Assembly: GCA_007693595.1 (NCBI GenBank)
Contig: REDI01000031.1
Location: 62,001-126,000, forward strand
Reading direction: 5' to 3'
Source of the DNA: Deltaproteobacteria bacterium
GTDB taxonomy: Bacteria; Myxococcota_A; UBA796; GCA-2862545
DNA length: 64,000 bases
In this document: positions 36,181-44,953 of the stretch, one piece after another
How positions within the stretch are numbered: position 1 is the stretch's first letter
Layout of the letters: each line of letters opens with the position of its first letter
The notes under the pieces: generated by a model
Told to the model about the DNA's origin: nothing
The model's database searches: none
What the model saw: only the letters and a program-made list of their open reading frames with translations
Position numbers and translations under genes: made by a program

Positions 36181-39165
36181 ATGCATCGTGTCGTGCCCCA
36201 CATCGTCCTGTCCAGCGTCCTCTCCATCCTCGGCGTCGTCAGCGTCGCCCACGCGGCCGACTGCGTCGCGCACCCCTCCGAGGGGACCTCGCTCATGGAC
36301 TGTCTCCACGCGCTCGACGACGAGGGCGGGGTCATCCACATCTCGCCGGGCGAGCACGCCATGCGTCCCTTCGACATCCTGGGCGATGTGCAGCTCTTGG
36401 CCGAGCCGTCGACGGCCCGGCCCCTCATCCGTGGTTCGGTCGAGGAGGTGGCGGCCGATCCCTCGCCGGGGCTCGACGATCAGGCGGCCCTCTTCAACCT
36501 CAAGTCGGCCGGGGCGCGGCTTCGGGTGGTCGGCGTCGATGTCCGACCGATGGTGGTGATCTTCGACACCTCGCTGCGACCGAGGGCGGTGAACCGGATC
36601 TTCGACGTCGATCAGGGGGACCTGGTCCTCGAAGACGTCACCCTCTCCCCTGAGGGCTCTGTCCTTCATGGGGGCCGCCGGATCTGGGTGCCGCTCAGCT
36701 CGGCGGCGGGCGAGCAGTTCGGGGGCCTGTTGGCGCGGGTCCGCGGGGGCGGGAGCGTCCTGGCCCAAGGGGTCACCGTGGAGCGCATCGAGGCCCCCTC
36801 GACGGTGGGGGTCGCGTTGCTGGCCCAAGGGGAAGGTAGCGCCATCCGCATCACCGGCGCCTCCAGCTTCTCGAAGATCGAATCCCGAGCGGGTGCGGTC
36901 GCGGCGATCGGGGGCGCCAACCTTCAGGTCGAGCCCCTCGACGGCCACGCCCCGACCTTCTCGGAACTCCGCTCTGTCTCGGGGGGAGCGCTGCACGGCC
37001 ACCGGGCTCGGGTCGCGGTCGAGGGGGCGTTGTTCCGCGACAACGGCTACCGCCGCCGCTTCGACGAAGCGCCGCCTGAGCTGCCCGTCGACCTCTGCGG
37101 TGGCGACATCGCGGTCTGGGACGGTGCAGAGCTGTTCCTGAACGACGTCCAGAGCGAGGGGGCGCGGGCGAGCAGAGGTGGCTCCGTGTGCGCGGTGTCG
37201 AGCGCCACGTCCATCGAGGACTCCAGCTTCAGCGACTTTGGGGCCCGCGAGGGCGGGGCGCTGTGGATCTCGGGCCTCGAAGGTCCCCGGCTGTCGGTCT
37301 CCATCACGGGGACGTCCTTCGAGGACGGCGCGCTGAGTGTGAACGAAAGCCTCGACGCCATGGCGGGCGACCACGCGACTCACCACGGCGGCGCGATCTT
37401 CTTGCACCGCGTCGAGACCGACATCCGCGACTCGACCTTTCGCGACAACACCACGCTCGTGGGGACCAGCGCTCATGGTGGAGCGATCGCGGCCTTCGAT
37501 GCCGAGATCGAGGTCCGAGGCTCCGAGTTTGTCGGGAATGAGGCAGACCACGGATGTGCGGTCTTCGTTCTCTCATCCCAGGCTACCCTCCGAGACGTGC
37601 GGTTTGCGCGCAACGGCTCGCGCGACGCTTGCGAGCAGGGGGGCGGCCTGTGGAGCGGTCTGGGAAGCCTCGAGCTCACCGATGTAGACTTCGAGGAGAA
37701 CGCCTCGGCGATCGGTGGCGCGGCGATGATCACCGCCGTCTCGCAGCTTCGCATGAAGGGGGGCACCCTCCGCGCCAACGCCGCGGGTGCGGGTGGCGCG
37801 CTCTGGATCCTCTCGCCTGACGTGCGCATCGACGGCGTTGACTTCGAAGAAAACAGCGCGCTCGGCGGCTCGGGAGGGCACCTCGTCTTCGCAGGACCCG
37901 AAGACGACGGCGATCCTCATCACGCGGTCTCGATCCTCGACAGTGCCTTTTCGGGTGGCCGGGCGCGGATCGGCGGCGCGGTCTCGGCAAGAAGGGTGGA
38001 CCTCCAGATCCACGACTCCGTCTTCAGCGACCATGAGGCGACCGGGACGGAGCTGGCTGGCGGGGCGATCGCGACGCTCCACTCCTCGCTGGACATCGAG
38101 CGCTCGCGCTTCTCGGGAGGCAGCGCGGGCAACGGGGGCGCCATCCTCACGATGGGCCATGGCGACTTCCGGTCCGTCGATACCGACTACCTCGACAACG
38201 AGGCCCTAGCAGGGGGAGCGCTCTACCTGTCGTCCGACGGCCACCACCTGGTCGAACGTGGACGGATGTGTCGGAACCGCGCCTCGAACGGGTCCGCGAT
38301 CGCCTACGGCGAGATCGACGACAACGAGCCGGGCACCCTCGAGCTGCGCAACCTGATCGCGCTTAGTGATGGACCGACCTCCAACGCCACCATCTGGTCC
38401 GACCGCGCGGGGGTGATCGTCGAGCACAGCGCCATCGTCTCCTCCGCGGGCACCGCCCTCGAGGTTCGAGGAGCATCATTGAATGTGGCAGGGTCGCTCT
38501 TCGGCTGGTCTCGGAGCGCTGAAGCGCCCGTGGTCCGTCTGTCGGGGGGGGACCTCATGCTCCAGGGGAGCGTCCACTGGCCTGAGCCGCAGGCTCCTCT
38601 GGCGCTCGTCGATGATGAACCCGCGGAGCTCGGGAGCGGCGTCCTGATCGAGCACCCACACCTCAGGGGTGCGCTGCGCGGTCGAGACTCGCAGCTCTCG
38701 TGTGAGCTCTCCGCCTTCCATCCGCGTCCCTTCTCGCCCCTGTTGCTCGATGGCTGGCCTGCCGAAGAGGGGGACCCTCTGATCGGCCCCTTTGGCGGAG
38801 AGTACCGACACACCGAAGACTGGCGCCGCGACGCGGATGACGATGGAGTGCCGGCGATCTTCGACTGTGATGATCACGATCCGGCCCTCGGAGCCTGGCT
38901 CGTACAGTATGTCGACAACGACGGCGACGGCGTCGGGGGGGAACTGTGGGAGGGAGACGACTGCGATCTGGTCGAGGGCAACGTGCTCATCGGCGGAGAT
39001 TGCGATGACGACGATCCGGACAACACCGAGATCTGTGACGACCCGGACGACTCCGAGGTCTTCTACGGGGCATCCTGCGGGGGGTGCGCGGCGGTGACCT
39101 CGCCGAAATCTCTTCTTTTCTCCTTCGTCCTCCTCGGCGCGCTCGCGCTGCGTCGCCGCCGCTGA
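36181..39165 (+). CDS. Right-handed beta-helix surface protein with MopE-type Ca motifs and MYXO-CTERM tail
   Basis: This 994-residue protein begins with a signal peptide ('VLSSVLSILGVVSVAHA'). Residues about 60-840 hold many 'GGA', 'DSxF' and 'xGGALW' repeats, typical of a right-handed beta helix. The C-terminal section has MopE-like metal motifs: 'DADDDGVPAIFDCDDHDP', 'DNDGDGVGG' and 'GGDCDDDDPDN'. The last 30 residues carry 'CGGCAAV', a hydrophobic stretch 'LLFSFVLLGALAL' and RRRR, which is the tripartite pattern of MYXO-CTERM sorting. So it is exported and probably anchored at the surface. AAGGAGG precedes the ATG. Confidence 0.88.
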   Translation: MHRVVPHIVLSSVLSILGVVSVAHAADCVAHPSEGTSLMDCLHALDDEGGVIHISPGEHAMRPFDILGDVQLLAEPSTARPLIRGSVEEVAADPSPGLDDQAALFNLKSAGARLRVVGVDVRPMVVIFDTSLRPRAVNRIFDVDQGDLVLEDVTLSPEGSVLHGGRRIWVPLSSAAGEQFGGLLARVRGGGSVLAQGVTVERIEAPSTVGVALLAQGEGSAIRITGASSFSKIESRAGAVAAIGGANLQVEPLDGHAPTFSELRSVSGGALHGHRARVAVEGALFRDNGYRRRFDEAPPELPVDLCGGDIAVWDGAELFLNDVQSEGARASRGGSVCAVSSATSIEDSSFSDFGAREGGALWISGLEGPRLSVSITGTSFEDGALSVNESLDAMAGDHATHHGGAIFLHRVETDIRDSTFRDNTTLVGTSAHGGAIAAFDAEIEVRGSEFVGNEADHGCAVFVLSSQATLRDVRFARNGSRDACEQGGGLWSGLGSLELTDVDFEENASAIGGAAMITAVSQLRMKGGTLRANAAGAGGALWILSPDVRIDGVDFEENSALGGSGGHLVFAGPEDDGDPHHAVSILDSAFSGGRARIGGAVSARRVDLQIHDSVFSDHEATGTELAGGAIATLHSSLDIERSRFSGGSAGNGGAILTMGHGDFRSVDTDYLDNEALAGGALYLSSDGHHLVERGRMCRNRASNGSAIAYGEIDDNEPGTLELRNLIALSDGPTSNATIWSDRAGVIVEHSAIVSSAGTALEVRGASLNVAGSLFGWSRSAEAPVVRLSGGDLMLQGSVHWPEPQAPLALVDDEPAELGSGVLIEHPHLRGALRGRDSQLSCELSAFHPRPFSPLLLDGWPAEEGDPLIGPFGGEYRHTEDWRRDADDDGVPAIFDCDDHDPALGAWLVQYVDNDGDGVGGELWEGDDCDLVEGNVLIGGDCDDDDPDNTEICDDPDDSEVFYGASCGGCAAVTSPKSLLFSFVLLGALALRRRR

Positions 39166-39256
39166 GGGCTTGGATCTCTGGGATGGATGGCGAGGGCAGA
39201 GCGTGGCAGATATGCACGCGCCTCGCTCGCTCCGGCCCCTCGAGGTTCTGCAGTCC

Positions 39257-40135
39257 ATGACGCTCACCGCTGCTACGCATTCCGGGCCCTTTCACGCCGA
39301 TGACGTCCTTGCATGGGCGCTCATCAAGGTCTTCCACGCCCCAGACGGTCAGCTCGTTCGCACGCGTGACCCGGCCCAGATCCGGCAAGCCGAGCTCGTC
39401 TTCGATGTCGGGGGCCAGTATGACCCAAAGAACGGCCGATTCGATCATCACCAAGCGAGCTACCAGGGGCCGCTGTCCTCGGCGGGTATGGTGCTCGAGT
39501 GGCTGATGGAGCGAGGGGAGGTCGAACTCGAGGTCGGGGCTAAGCTCAAGGCCGAGATGGTCGACTACGTCGACGCTGTCGATAACGGTCGGCTGGTTCC
39601 CGATCGCGGCGTGCCGTGCTTCGCCAGGGTGGTCGAGCTCTATGCGGCGGGTCACGACACGCACGAAGCCTTCGACGCGGCCTACCACCGCGCCGTCGCC
39701 ATGGCAGAAGGCGCGGTCCGCGGCGTCGTCTCTTCGATCGAAGAAGTCCGTCGCGCCCGGTCCACGGTGGTCCAGGCCATGAAGGATGCGGAACAGGCTG
39801 GTCGAAATGTGATCTTCCTCGACGGCTACCAAAAGTGGAAGCCTGTGTACTATGCCCAGGGTGGAGCGCAGCACCCCACCGAGTACATCGTGTTTCCGGG
39901 TATCGAGGGCACCTGGCGGGTCATCGCCATCGCCCCACACGAAGACAGCTTCGATCAGAAGCGCCCCTTGCCCGAGTCCTGGGCGGGGCTCACCGGCTCG
40001 TCTCTGTCGGAGGTCACGGGCGTCCAAGGCTCGCTTTTCTGCCACAAGAACCGATTCATCGCCGTCTTCGAGTCTCGCGACGCCGCGGTCGAAGCCCTAG
40101 AGCGCCACGGCCTGATGTGGCGCGAGCGCAACTGA
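39257..40135 (+). CDS. MYG1-family predicted metal-dependent hydrolase
   Basis: At 292 residues it is a MYG1-family protein. 'THSGPFHADDVLAWAL' at the start and 'DVGGQYDPKNGRFDHHQ' (with DHH) are the family's metal-binding motifs, while 'YVDAVDNG' and a C-terminal 'IEGTWRVIAIAP' fit the rest. Eukaryotic MYG1 is a 3'-5' RNA exonuclease; the bacterial substrate is unknown. The ATG at 39257 has GAGG at 11 bases; a longer start at 39212 is possible. It is followed immediately by the lipoprotein metalloprotease gene. Confidence 0.85.
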   Translation: MTLTAATHSGPFHADDVLAWALIKVFHAPDGQLVRTRDPAQIRQAELVFDVGGQYDPKNGRFDHHQASYQGPLSSAGMVLEWLMERGEVELEVGAKLKAEMVDYVDAVDNGRLVPDRGVPCFARVVELYAAGHDTHEAFDAAYHRAVAMAEGAVRGVVSSIEEVRRARSTVVQAMKDAEQAGRNVIFLDGYQKWKPVYYAQGGAQHPTEYIVFPGIEGTWRVIAIAPHEDSFDQKRPLPESWAGLTGSSLSEVTGVQGSLFCHKNRFIAVFESRDAAVEALERHGLMWRERN

Positions 40136-40137
40136 CC

Positions 40138-41643
40138 ATGCGTGTGGCACGCCTGGCGTTGACGGTGGCGCTCGTCCTCCTGGGACTAGCCTGCCTCTCG
40201 GGCCCGCCCGAGTCCCGATCCTCCGTGACCGATCTGCTCGACGAGGTGGGCGAGTCCTTCAGCCCGACCCCCCGCATGGAGCTCCCGACCCCGCGCGACG
40301 CGGCCGAACTCACCGAAGCCGACATCGACCTCCTGATCCAGGCCTTGCAGCCCGTGATCGAAGCCGAAGCAGGCGCGACTTTCCACACCACACCCAAGGG
40401 CCTGCTCGGCACCGCCGATGCCCTGCGCGAGGTGCTGCGGTCCGAGACCCGGTCGGTCTTGGGCAAGATCTACGACATCCCCGAGCCGGTCATCGAGCGC
40501 ATGGCCTCTGCGGTCTCGGGCGAACTTCCTGGTCTGCTCGGGAAGTATGCTTCGTCTACGGGGGCGGTCTACCTCGTCCCAAGCGGGATCGCCGCACTTC
40601 AGACCGTCGGCGCGACCCCGGACGACGTCAACGACCTGATGGTCCTCTTGCTGGTGCACGAGCTGGTGCACGCGCTTCAGGATCAGGTGGCGCGCCTCGA
40701 TCCCGTCATCGAAGGGCTCGAGGACCGGGATCACTTCGATGGATTTCGTGGGATCACCGAAGGCCACGCCAACTGGGTCACCCTGCGTGTCGCCCGTGCG
40801 ATCGGCCGCGAAGAGGCCTTCTGGGATCTCTCTCGGGCGCAGGGCTGGGGGCCTGAGGGCCTGATCGAACCCGGTGCCTTCCCGATCTTTATGCTCTACG
40901 GACAGGGCATGACCTTGTGTGAGCACCACGCGGAGGCTGGGGGAACCGATCGCCTCTGGGAGCTGGTGCGTGAGCCGCCTCGCAGCACGACCATGCTCTT
41001 CCGGCCCGAGCGGTATGCACCCTCCCTCCCAGAGCGACCGGACCTTCGCGGGGTCTTTCGGGGGGTCGAAGATGTCCTCACCCGCGGCATCCCCTGGGTG
41101 CCGGCTGACTCCAACCTGGGCGAGGGCGTCCTTCGGAGCCAGGTCATCGGGCTCTCTCCCGAGCGGGTCGATCAGGTCTTGGGGAGTATCGACTGGGGCT
41201 ATGAGCGGCGCATGTATAGCGAAGGGGGCCCGAACGCGGGGCCTCGTCAGGCGCTCGTGCAGGTGGTTCGGTTCGAGCGCTCCCAAGATGCCAAGGCGCT
41301 GGTGGAGCTGCTCACGGACGGGCTCGAGGCCCAGGCCCAGGCGCGGACGCGCCTGGAGGCCGATCACGCCGCCGTGCTCGGCTCCGAGGCGGCCCGAACC
41401 TGGACGGTCGACGCGGTCCCCTACGACAAGGTCGAGGGCGACGCGGTGGTTCGCCGGATCGTCGGACCGACGACGGCGAGCGGCGCGCGGAGGAGCATCG
41501 AAGAGGAGCAGGCCCTCTGGGTGGTCCGCGACGTGGAGCTGGTGGTGATCTCGGTGAGCGGGTTTCGGCCTGGAAACCGGCTTGACCGTGCGGTGGAGCT
41601 CGTCTTCGAGCAGCTCGAGGCCCGCGAGGATCACGCTCCCTGA
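40138..41643 (+). CDS. Lipoprotein with HExxH metalloprotease motif
   Basis: A 501-residue protein with the lipobox 'LLGLACLS' (C19). A zinc-protease signature 'VHELVHALQDQ' (near 175) is followed by 'GITEGHANW', whose Glu is a likely third ligand. No known peptidase family was recognised for the remainder. It probably acts in the periplasm or at the outer membrane. The start ATG lies 2 bases after the MYG1-family stop codon. The end overlaps the convergent desaturase gene by 13 bases. Confidence 0.78.
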   Translation: MRVARLALTVALVLLGLACLSGPPESRSSVTDLLDEVGESFSPTPRMELPTPRDAAELTEADIDLLIQALQPVIEAEAGATFHTTPKGLLGTADALREVLRSETRSVLGKIYDIPEPVIERMASAVSGELPGLLGKYASSTGAVYLVPSGIAALQTVGATPDDVNDLMVLLLVHELVHALQDQVARLDPVIEGLEDRDHFDGFRGITEGHANWVTLRVARAIGREEAFWDLSRAQGWGPEGLIEPGAFPIFMLYGQGMTLCEHHAEAGGTDRLWELVREPPRSTTMLFRPERYAPSLPERPDLRGVFRGVEDVLTRGIPWVPADSNLGEGVLRSQVIGLSPERVDQVLGSIDWGYERRMYSEGGPNAGPRQALVQVVRFERSQDAKALVELLTDGLEAQAQARTRLEADHAAVLGSEAARTWTVDAVPYDKVEGDAVVRRIVGPTTASGARRSIEEEQALWVVRDVELVVISVSGFRPGNRLDRAVELVFEQLEAREDHAP

Positions 41644-43091
41644 GCGGCGATGGCCGTCCGGTGACCGCCGAGGGTCGTGCCCAGCACGCTCTGCCCCAAC
41701 ATCACGGAGTCCCCCACGAGGTAAAGTCCGGGAAGGACAGGCTTGGGGAGCAGATCCAGGTATTGGCGCAGACCGACCCGGCGCGGGATCCCGCCGACCA
41801 GTCCCTGAGGCCTGCGCGTGAACCGCTGGAAGGTCCTTGGGCTCGCGGTCATCTCGGTCTTGATGTGGCCGTCCAACTCGGGCAGGTGCGTTCGGAGACC
41901 CTCGCGCATGGTCTGGTGGATCGCGTCGATGATCCCACCGGCGTCGCCTGCCTCCAAGGCCTTGGGATCGACGTGGGTGGAGACGGTCGCGACCCGCTGG
42001 CCTGGCGGAGCGCGATCGGTGTCGCGGGCATCGGCGAGACTGACGAGCAGATGGTTCCCGGCGTCGAGCCTGAAGCCTGGGCGCTGGACGATCTCGATGT
42101 GGTGTGCGTGCGGTGGGAGGGGACAGTCGAGGTCGAGCCCCAGGTAGAGCATGCAGGCGCTCCAGCCCTCCCGGACCCGTGCCCCGCGGGCCCTGAGGGC
42201 GGGTAGGTCCTGGTCCAGGAGGTTCGACAGGGCTTGAGGGAGCACGTTGGCCAGGACGAGGGGAGCGCGCACCGCGTCCTTGCGGGTCTGGATGGTGTAG
42301 CCTCCGCCACCTCGGCACAACGAACGTACCCGATCGGCGAGACGGACCTCGCCTCCCGCGGACTCGATGGCACGCACGAAGGCCGCAGCGAGACTGCCCA
42401 GCCCCCCGCGTATGTGTCCGGCTCCGTGAAAGAAGTAGTCGATCGCTGCGATCGCGAAGGGTGCCTCGGCGGTGTGGTGGTCGCACTGGACGGTGATCTG
42501 GCAGATGGCGTCGAGCCAGGTGGTGAGGGGGGCGCAATCGCTCAACCCGAAATGGCGCACCATCGCGCTCAGAGATCGACCCATCCAGCGCATGACCCGA
42601 AGACTCTCGGGGCCCCTTCTGAGATGCGAGACCAGGGCCTTGGTCGACAGCGGAGGGAGGAGGTCGGGATCGTCGAAGAGCGACCAGAGCATCGCGGCGA
42701 TCCGCCCTTGTTCCTCGAAGAACCTACGGAGTCGTGCTGCGGGCACATCGGGCAGGGCGCAGAAGGCGTCGACGAAGCGGTCCCGGTCTCGGTGCGCGAC
42801 GATGCGCAGGTCGGGGGCGCGGAGCTCCAGGCTGGGATCGAGGAGGTCGATGGTCGGTTCTACGCCGTGCCTTCTGAGCCAGCGCCGGATCGGCTGATCG
42901 ACCTCCAGGCCCGCGGAGAGGGTGGCGCCTGCCTCGAAGCGGTACCCCCGCCGGCTGAAGGTCGAGGCGCAGCCTCCCGGATAGGTGAGGGCTTCGTAGA
43001 CCGTCACCTTCGCGCCGGCCTCCGCGAGTGTGAGCGCCGCGCCCAGGCCGCCGAAGCCCGCGCCGATCACCACGGCGTCGGCGTCGCGCAT
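41631..43091 (-). CDS. Carotenoid desaturase/retinol-saturase-type FAD oxidoreductase
   Basis: The 486-residue protein opens with the FAD motif 'VIGAGFGGLGAAL' and has 'YPGGCASTFSRRGYRFEAGA' typical of the CrtI/CrtO family. It ends with 'LYLVGDSVMLGQSVLGTTLG', the FAD-binding carotenoid oxidoreductase signature. Members desaturate or isomerise polyprenoids and carotenoids. The gene lies after an SDR gene (TGATG overlap) and a CarH-like regulator, so the substrate may be light-linked. No phytoene synthase or other carotenoid gene is in the window, and the exact reaction is not shown. Confidence 0.82.
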   Translation of the reverse strand: MRDADAVVIGAGFGGLGAALTLAEAGAKVTVYEALTYPGGCASTFSRRGYRFEAGATLSAGLEVDQPIRRWLRRHGVEPTIDLLDPSLELRAPDLRIVAHRDRDRFVDAFCALPDVPAARLRRFFEEQGRIAAMLWSLFDDPDLLPPLSTKALVSHLRRGPESLRVMRWMGRSLSAMVRHFGLSDCAPLTTWLDAICQITVQCDHHTAEAPFAIAAIDYFFHGAGHIRGGLGSLAAAFVRAIESAGGEVRLADRVRSLCRGGGGYTIQTRKDAVRAPLVLANVLPQALSNLLDQDLPALRARGARVREGWSACMLYLGLDLDCPLPPHAHHIEIVQRPGFRLDAGNHLLVSLADARDTDRAPPGQRVATVSTHVDPKALEAGDAGGIIDAIHQTMREGLRTHLPELDGHIKTEMTASPRTFQRFTRRPQGLVGGIPRRVGLRQYLDLLPKPVLPGLYLVGDSVMLGQSVLGTTLGGHRTAIAAQGA

Positions 43092-43828
43092 CAGCCCGTC
43101 TTCAGAGTGGCCAGGCCGCCGTCGACGCCGAGCACCTGGCCGGTGATCCAGTCGTTGCGAGGGTCCAGCAAGAAGGCGATCGCGTTGGCCACGTCGTCAG
43201 CCTGTCCGATTCGGCCTAGGGGGTGGAGGGCCAGAGAAGCGCGGAGCGCCGCGTCGCTTCGGGTGAGCCTGGCGGAGAGCGGCGTCTCGACCAGCCCAGG
43301 GGCGACGGCGTTGAAGCGCAGCCCGCAGCCGGCGTAGGTCGCGGCGGCAGCGCGCGTCAGCCCCTCGACGCCGGCCTTCGCCGCGGCGATGGCTTCGTGG
43401 TTCGCGAGCCCGATGCCTGCGGCGCCGGTGCTGATAAAGACCACGCTGCCTCCGTCGCGCCTCATGTGCTGGGCGGCGGCGCGTCCGATCCTGAAAGCGG
43501 TACCCAAGTTCAAGGCGATCGTCTGCTCGAAGTCTTCGTCGCGCGTCCGGTGGAGCGGCTTGAGAAGGATGGAGCCGACGCTCAGCGCGACGCCTCGGAT
43601 CGAGCCCAGATGCTCCTCGGCGGTGGCGAAGAGCGCCTCGACCTCCTGGGAGCGGGTCGCGTCCGTGGGAACGGGCAGCGCGTCCAACTCCGCGGCGAGC
43701 TCCGCGAGTCGCGCTTCGTCTCGGGCGGCCAGCACGAGGCGGGTGCCCTCCGCCGTGAGTCTTCGGGCGAGAGCTGAGCCGATTCCGCCGGTCGCTCCGA
43801 CGATGACACAAGTTTCTAAGGAAGCCAT
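43091..43828 (-). CDS. Short-chain dehydrogenase with atypical active site
   Basis: At 245 residues it has the nucleotide motif 'VGATGGIGSALA', Ser in 'VFISTGAAG' (S133) and Lys in 'AIAAAKAGVEGL' (K151). The position of the catalytic Tyr in YxxxK is Ile (I147). The C-terminal 'WITGQVLGVDGGLATL' is FabG-like. The reading 'NHEAIAAAK' is seen in a subgroup of SDRs, so it may use another residue or bind rather than reduce. The gene precedes the desaturase with a 1-base TGATG overlap, so the pair is translationally coupled. Confidence 0.8.
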   Translation of the reverse strand: MASLETCVIVGATGGIGSALARRLTAEGTRLVLAARDEARLAELAAELDALPVPTDATRSQEVEALFATAEEHLGSIRGVALSVGSILLKPLHRTRDEDFEQTIALNLGTAFRIGRAAAQHMRRDGGSVVFISTGAAGIGLANHEAIAAAKAGVEGLTRAAAATYAGCGLRFNAVAPGLVETPLSARLTRSDAALRASLALHPLGRIGQADDVANAIAFLLDPRNDWITGQVLGVDGGLATLKTG

Positions 43829-43895
43829 GGCGCGCTCCGGGTCCGAGGGTGTGCCAGCGATGTGAGCCGGACGGGAGCCGCCAGGGCTCGCCCAG

Positions 43896-44828
43896 CTATG
43901 TCGCGGTAGGGAAGGGTCTTGAGGCCCACTGGTATAGAGGTTCAAGGCCCGAGAGGTGCGTGATTCCGGGAAGCGCCCCAGGGGACCCGCTCCCTCCGAC
44001 GAGCAGGTAGGTCTCGGGCTCGAGGCGCGCCCGAAGCTGCTCGAGGTGGGCATGGGCGAGATCAGGGGCAGTCCAGGCCGAGATCGAGATCAGGGCGGCG
44101 GGAGCACGGGCGCGCACGACCGCCTTGGCGATGTCATCGACGGGGGTGTCGCGTCCGAGGAAGACGATCCGCCACCCACACATCGAGACGATCGAGGCCG
44201 CCATGTGCAGGCCGAGATCGTGCCGGTCGTGAGGGAGGGAGCTCGCCACCATGGGTGGACCGGCGGCCGCGGTCGAGAGAGGGCCCCAGGTCTCGACCAG
44301 GAAGCTTCGGAGGTGCTCGCTCACCCAGTGTTCTTGATAGATCTGGATCCTACCTTGTCTCCAGGCCTCACCCAGCGCGACCATGAAAGGCCCGGCGCGC
44401 TCGGTGAGCATGCGAAGCACCCCGAGCCGGGCGGCCTCGCTTCGGAACCCCGCGGCGAGGGTCGCCCCGTCGAGGTTCTCGACCGCCCTGAGCCAGCGAT
44501 CGACCGAGGTGGTACCGGGTCGGATCGGAGCGGGCTCCGCAGGGGAGGGGGCCGTCTTGTCTAGTAGGCGGCGGATCTGATCTTCATCCAGGCCCAAGAC
44601 CTGGCGCGGACGATGCCCTGCCTCGAGGGCTTGGTTGACTAAGCGGAGATGACCGATCACGGTCGGGTCGTACACGCGCTGCCCTGAAGCAGTGCGGTCA
44701 GGCTCCGGGAAGCCATAGCGACGCTCCCAGGTGCGAAGCGTGTTGGCTGGAATACCCGTCGCCTGGCTCATCGCTCCGATCGTGATGCCGAGCGTCTGGG
44801 GGGTTAGAGATTCGGGTCGGTCGCTCAT
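43896..44828 (-). CDS. carH: CarH/LitR-type B12-dependent photoreceptor regulator
   Basis: A 310-residue MerR-family protein. The N-terminal MerR HTH is 'IGAMSQATGIPANTLRTWER' (17-36). The cobalamin part carries W156, then E166-H167, that is the W-x9-EH motif of CarH, and the lower-ligand motif 'DRHDLG' with H203. In Thermus CarH the residue after this Trp is H132, which forms the light-state bis-His adduct; here it is Arg. Known CarH proteins repress carotenoid genes in the dark and release DNA on illumination. The SDR and desaturase genes follow on the same strand. Confidence 0.85.
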   Translation of the reverse strand: MSDRPESLTPQTLGITIGAMSQATGIPANTLRTWERRYGFPEPDRTASGQRVYDPTVIGHLRLVNQALEAGHRPRQVLGLDEDQIRRLLDKTAPSPAEPAPIRPGTTSVDRWLRAVENLDGATLAAGFRSEAARLGVLRMLTERAGPFMVALGEAWRQGRIQIYQEHWVSEHLRSFLVETWGPLSTAAAGPPMVASSLPHDRHDLGLHMAASIVSMCGWRIVFLGRDTPVDDIAKAVVRARAPAALISISAWTAPDLAHAHLEQLRARLEPETYLLVGGSGSPGALPGITHLSGLEPLYQWASRPFPTAT

Positions 44829-44843
44829 TGGGGCTCTACCTCA

Positions 44844-44856
44844 TACCCCTGGGGTA
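44844..44856. promoter_or_regulatory. Inverted repeat upstream of carH-like gene
   Basis: TACCCC and GGGGTA flank a single T, 15 bases before the CarH-like gene start and about 100 before the amylase-like lipoprotein gene. It may be an autoregulatory operator for the MerR-type regulator. Confidence 0.4.
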
Positions 44857-44953
44857 AGCGCTACGACTGGAATGAACAACCCTTGAATAGAGCTTGCGTA
44901 GCATCGGTGACCAATCGGCGCGCGCGGGTCTTAGACGAAGCTGGAGGATGAGG

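Noticed and set aside
36022-37551. Minus-strand frame opposite the beta-helix gene
   Set aside because: It is an antisense shadow of the repeat-rich plus-strand gene; there is no RBS or family signal.
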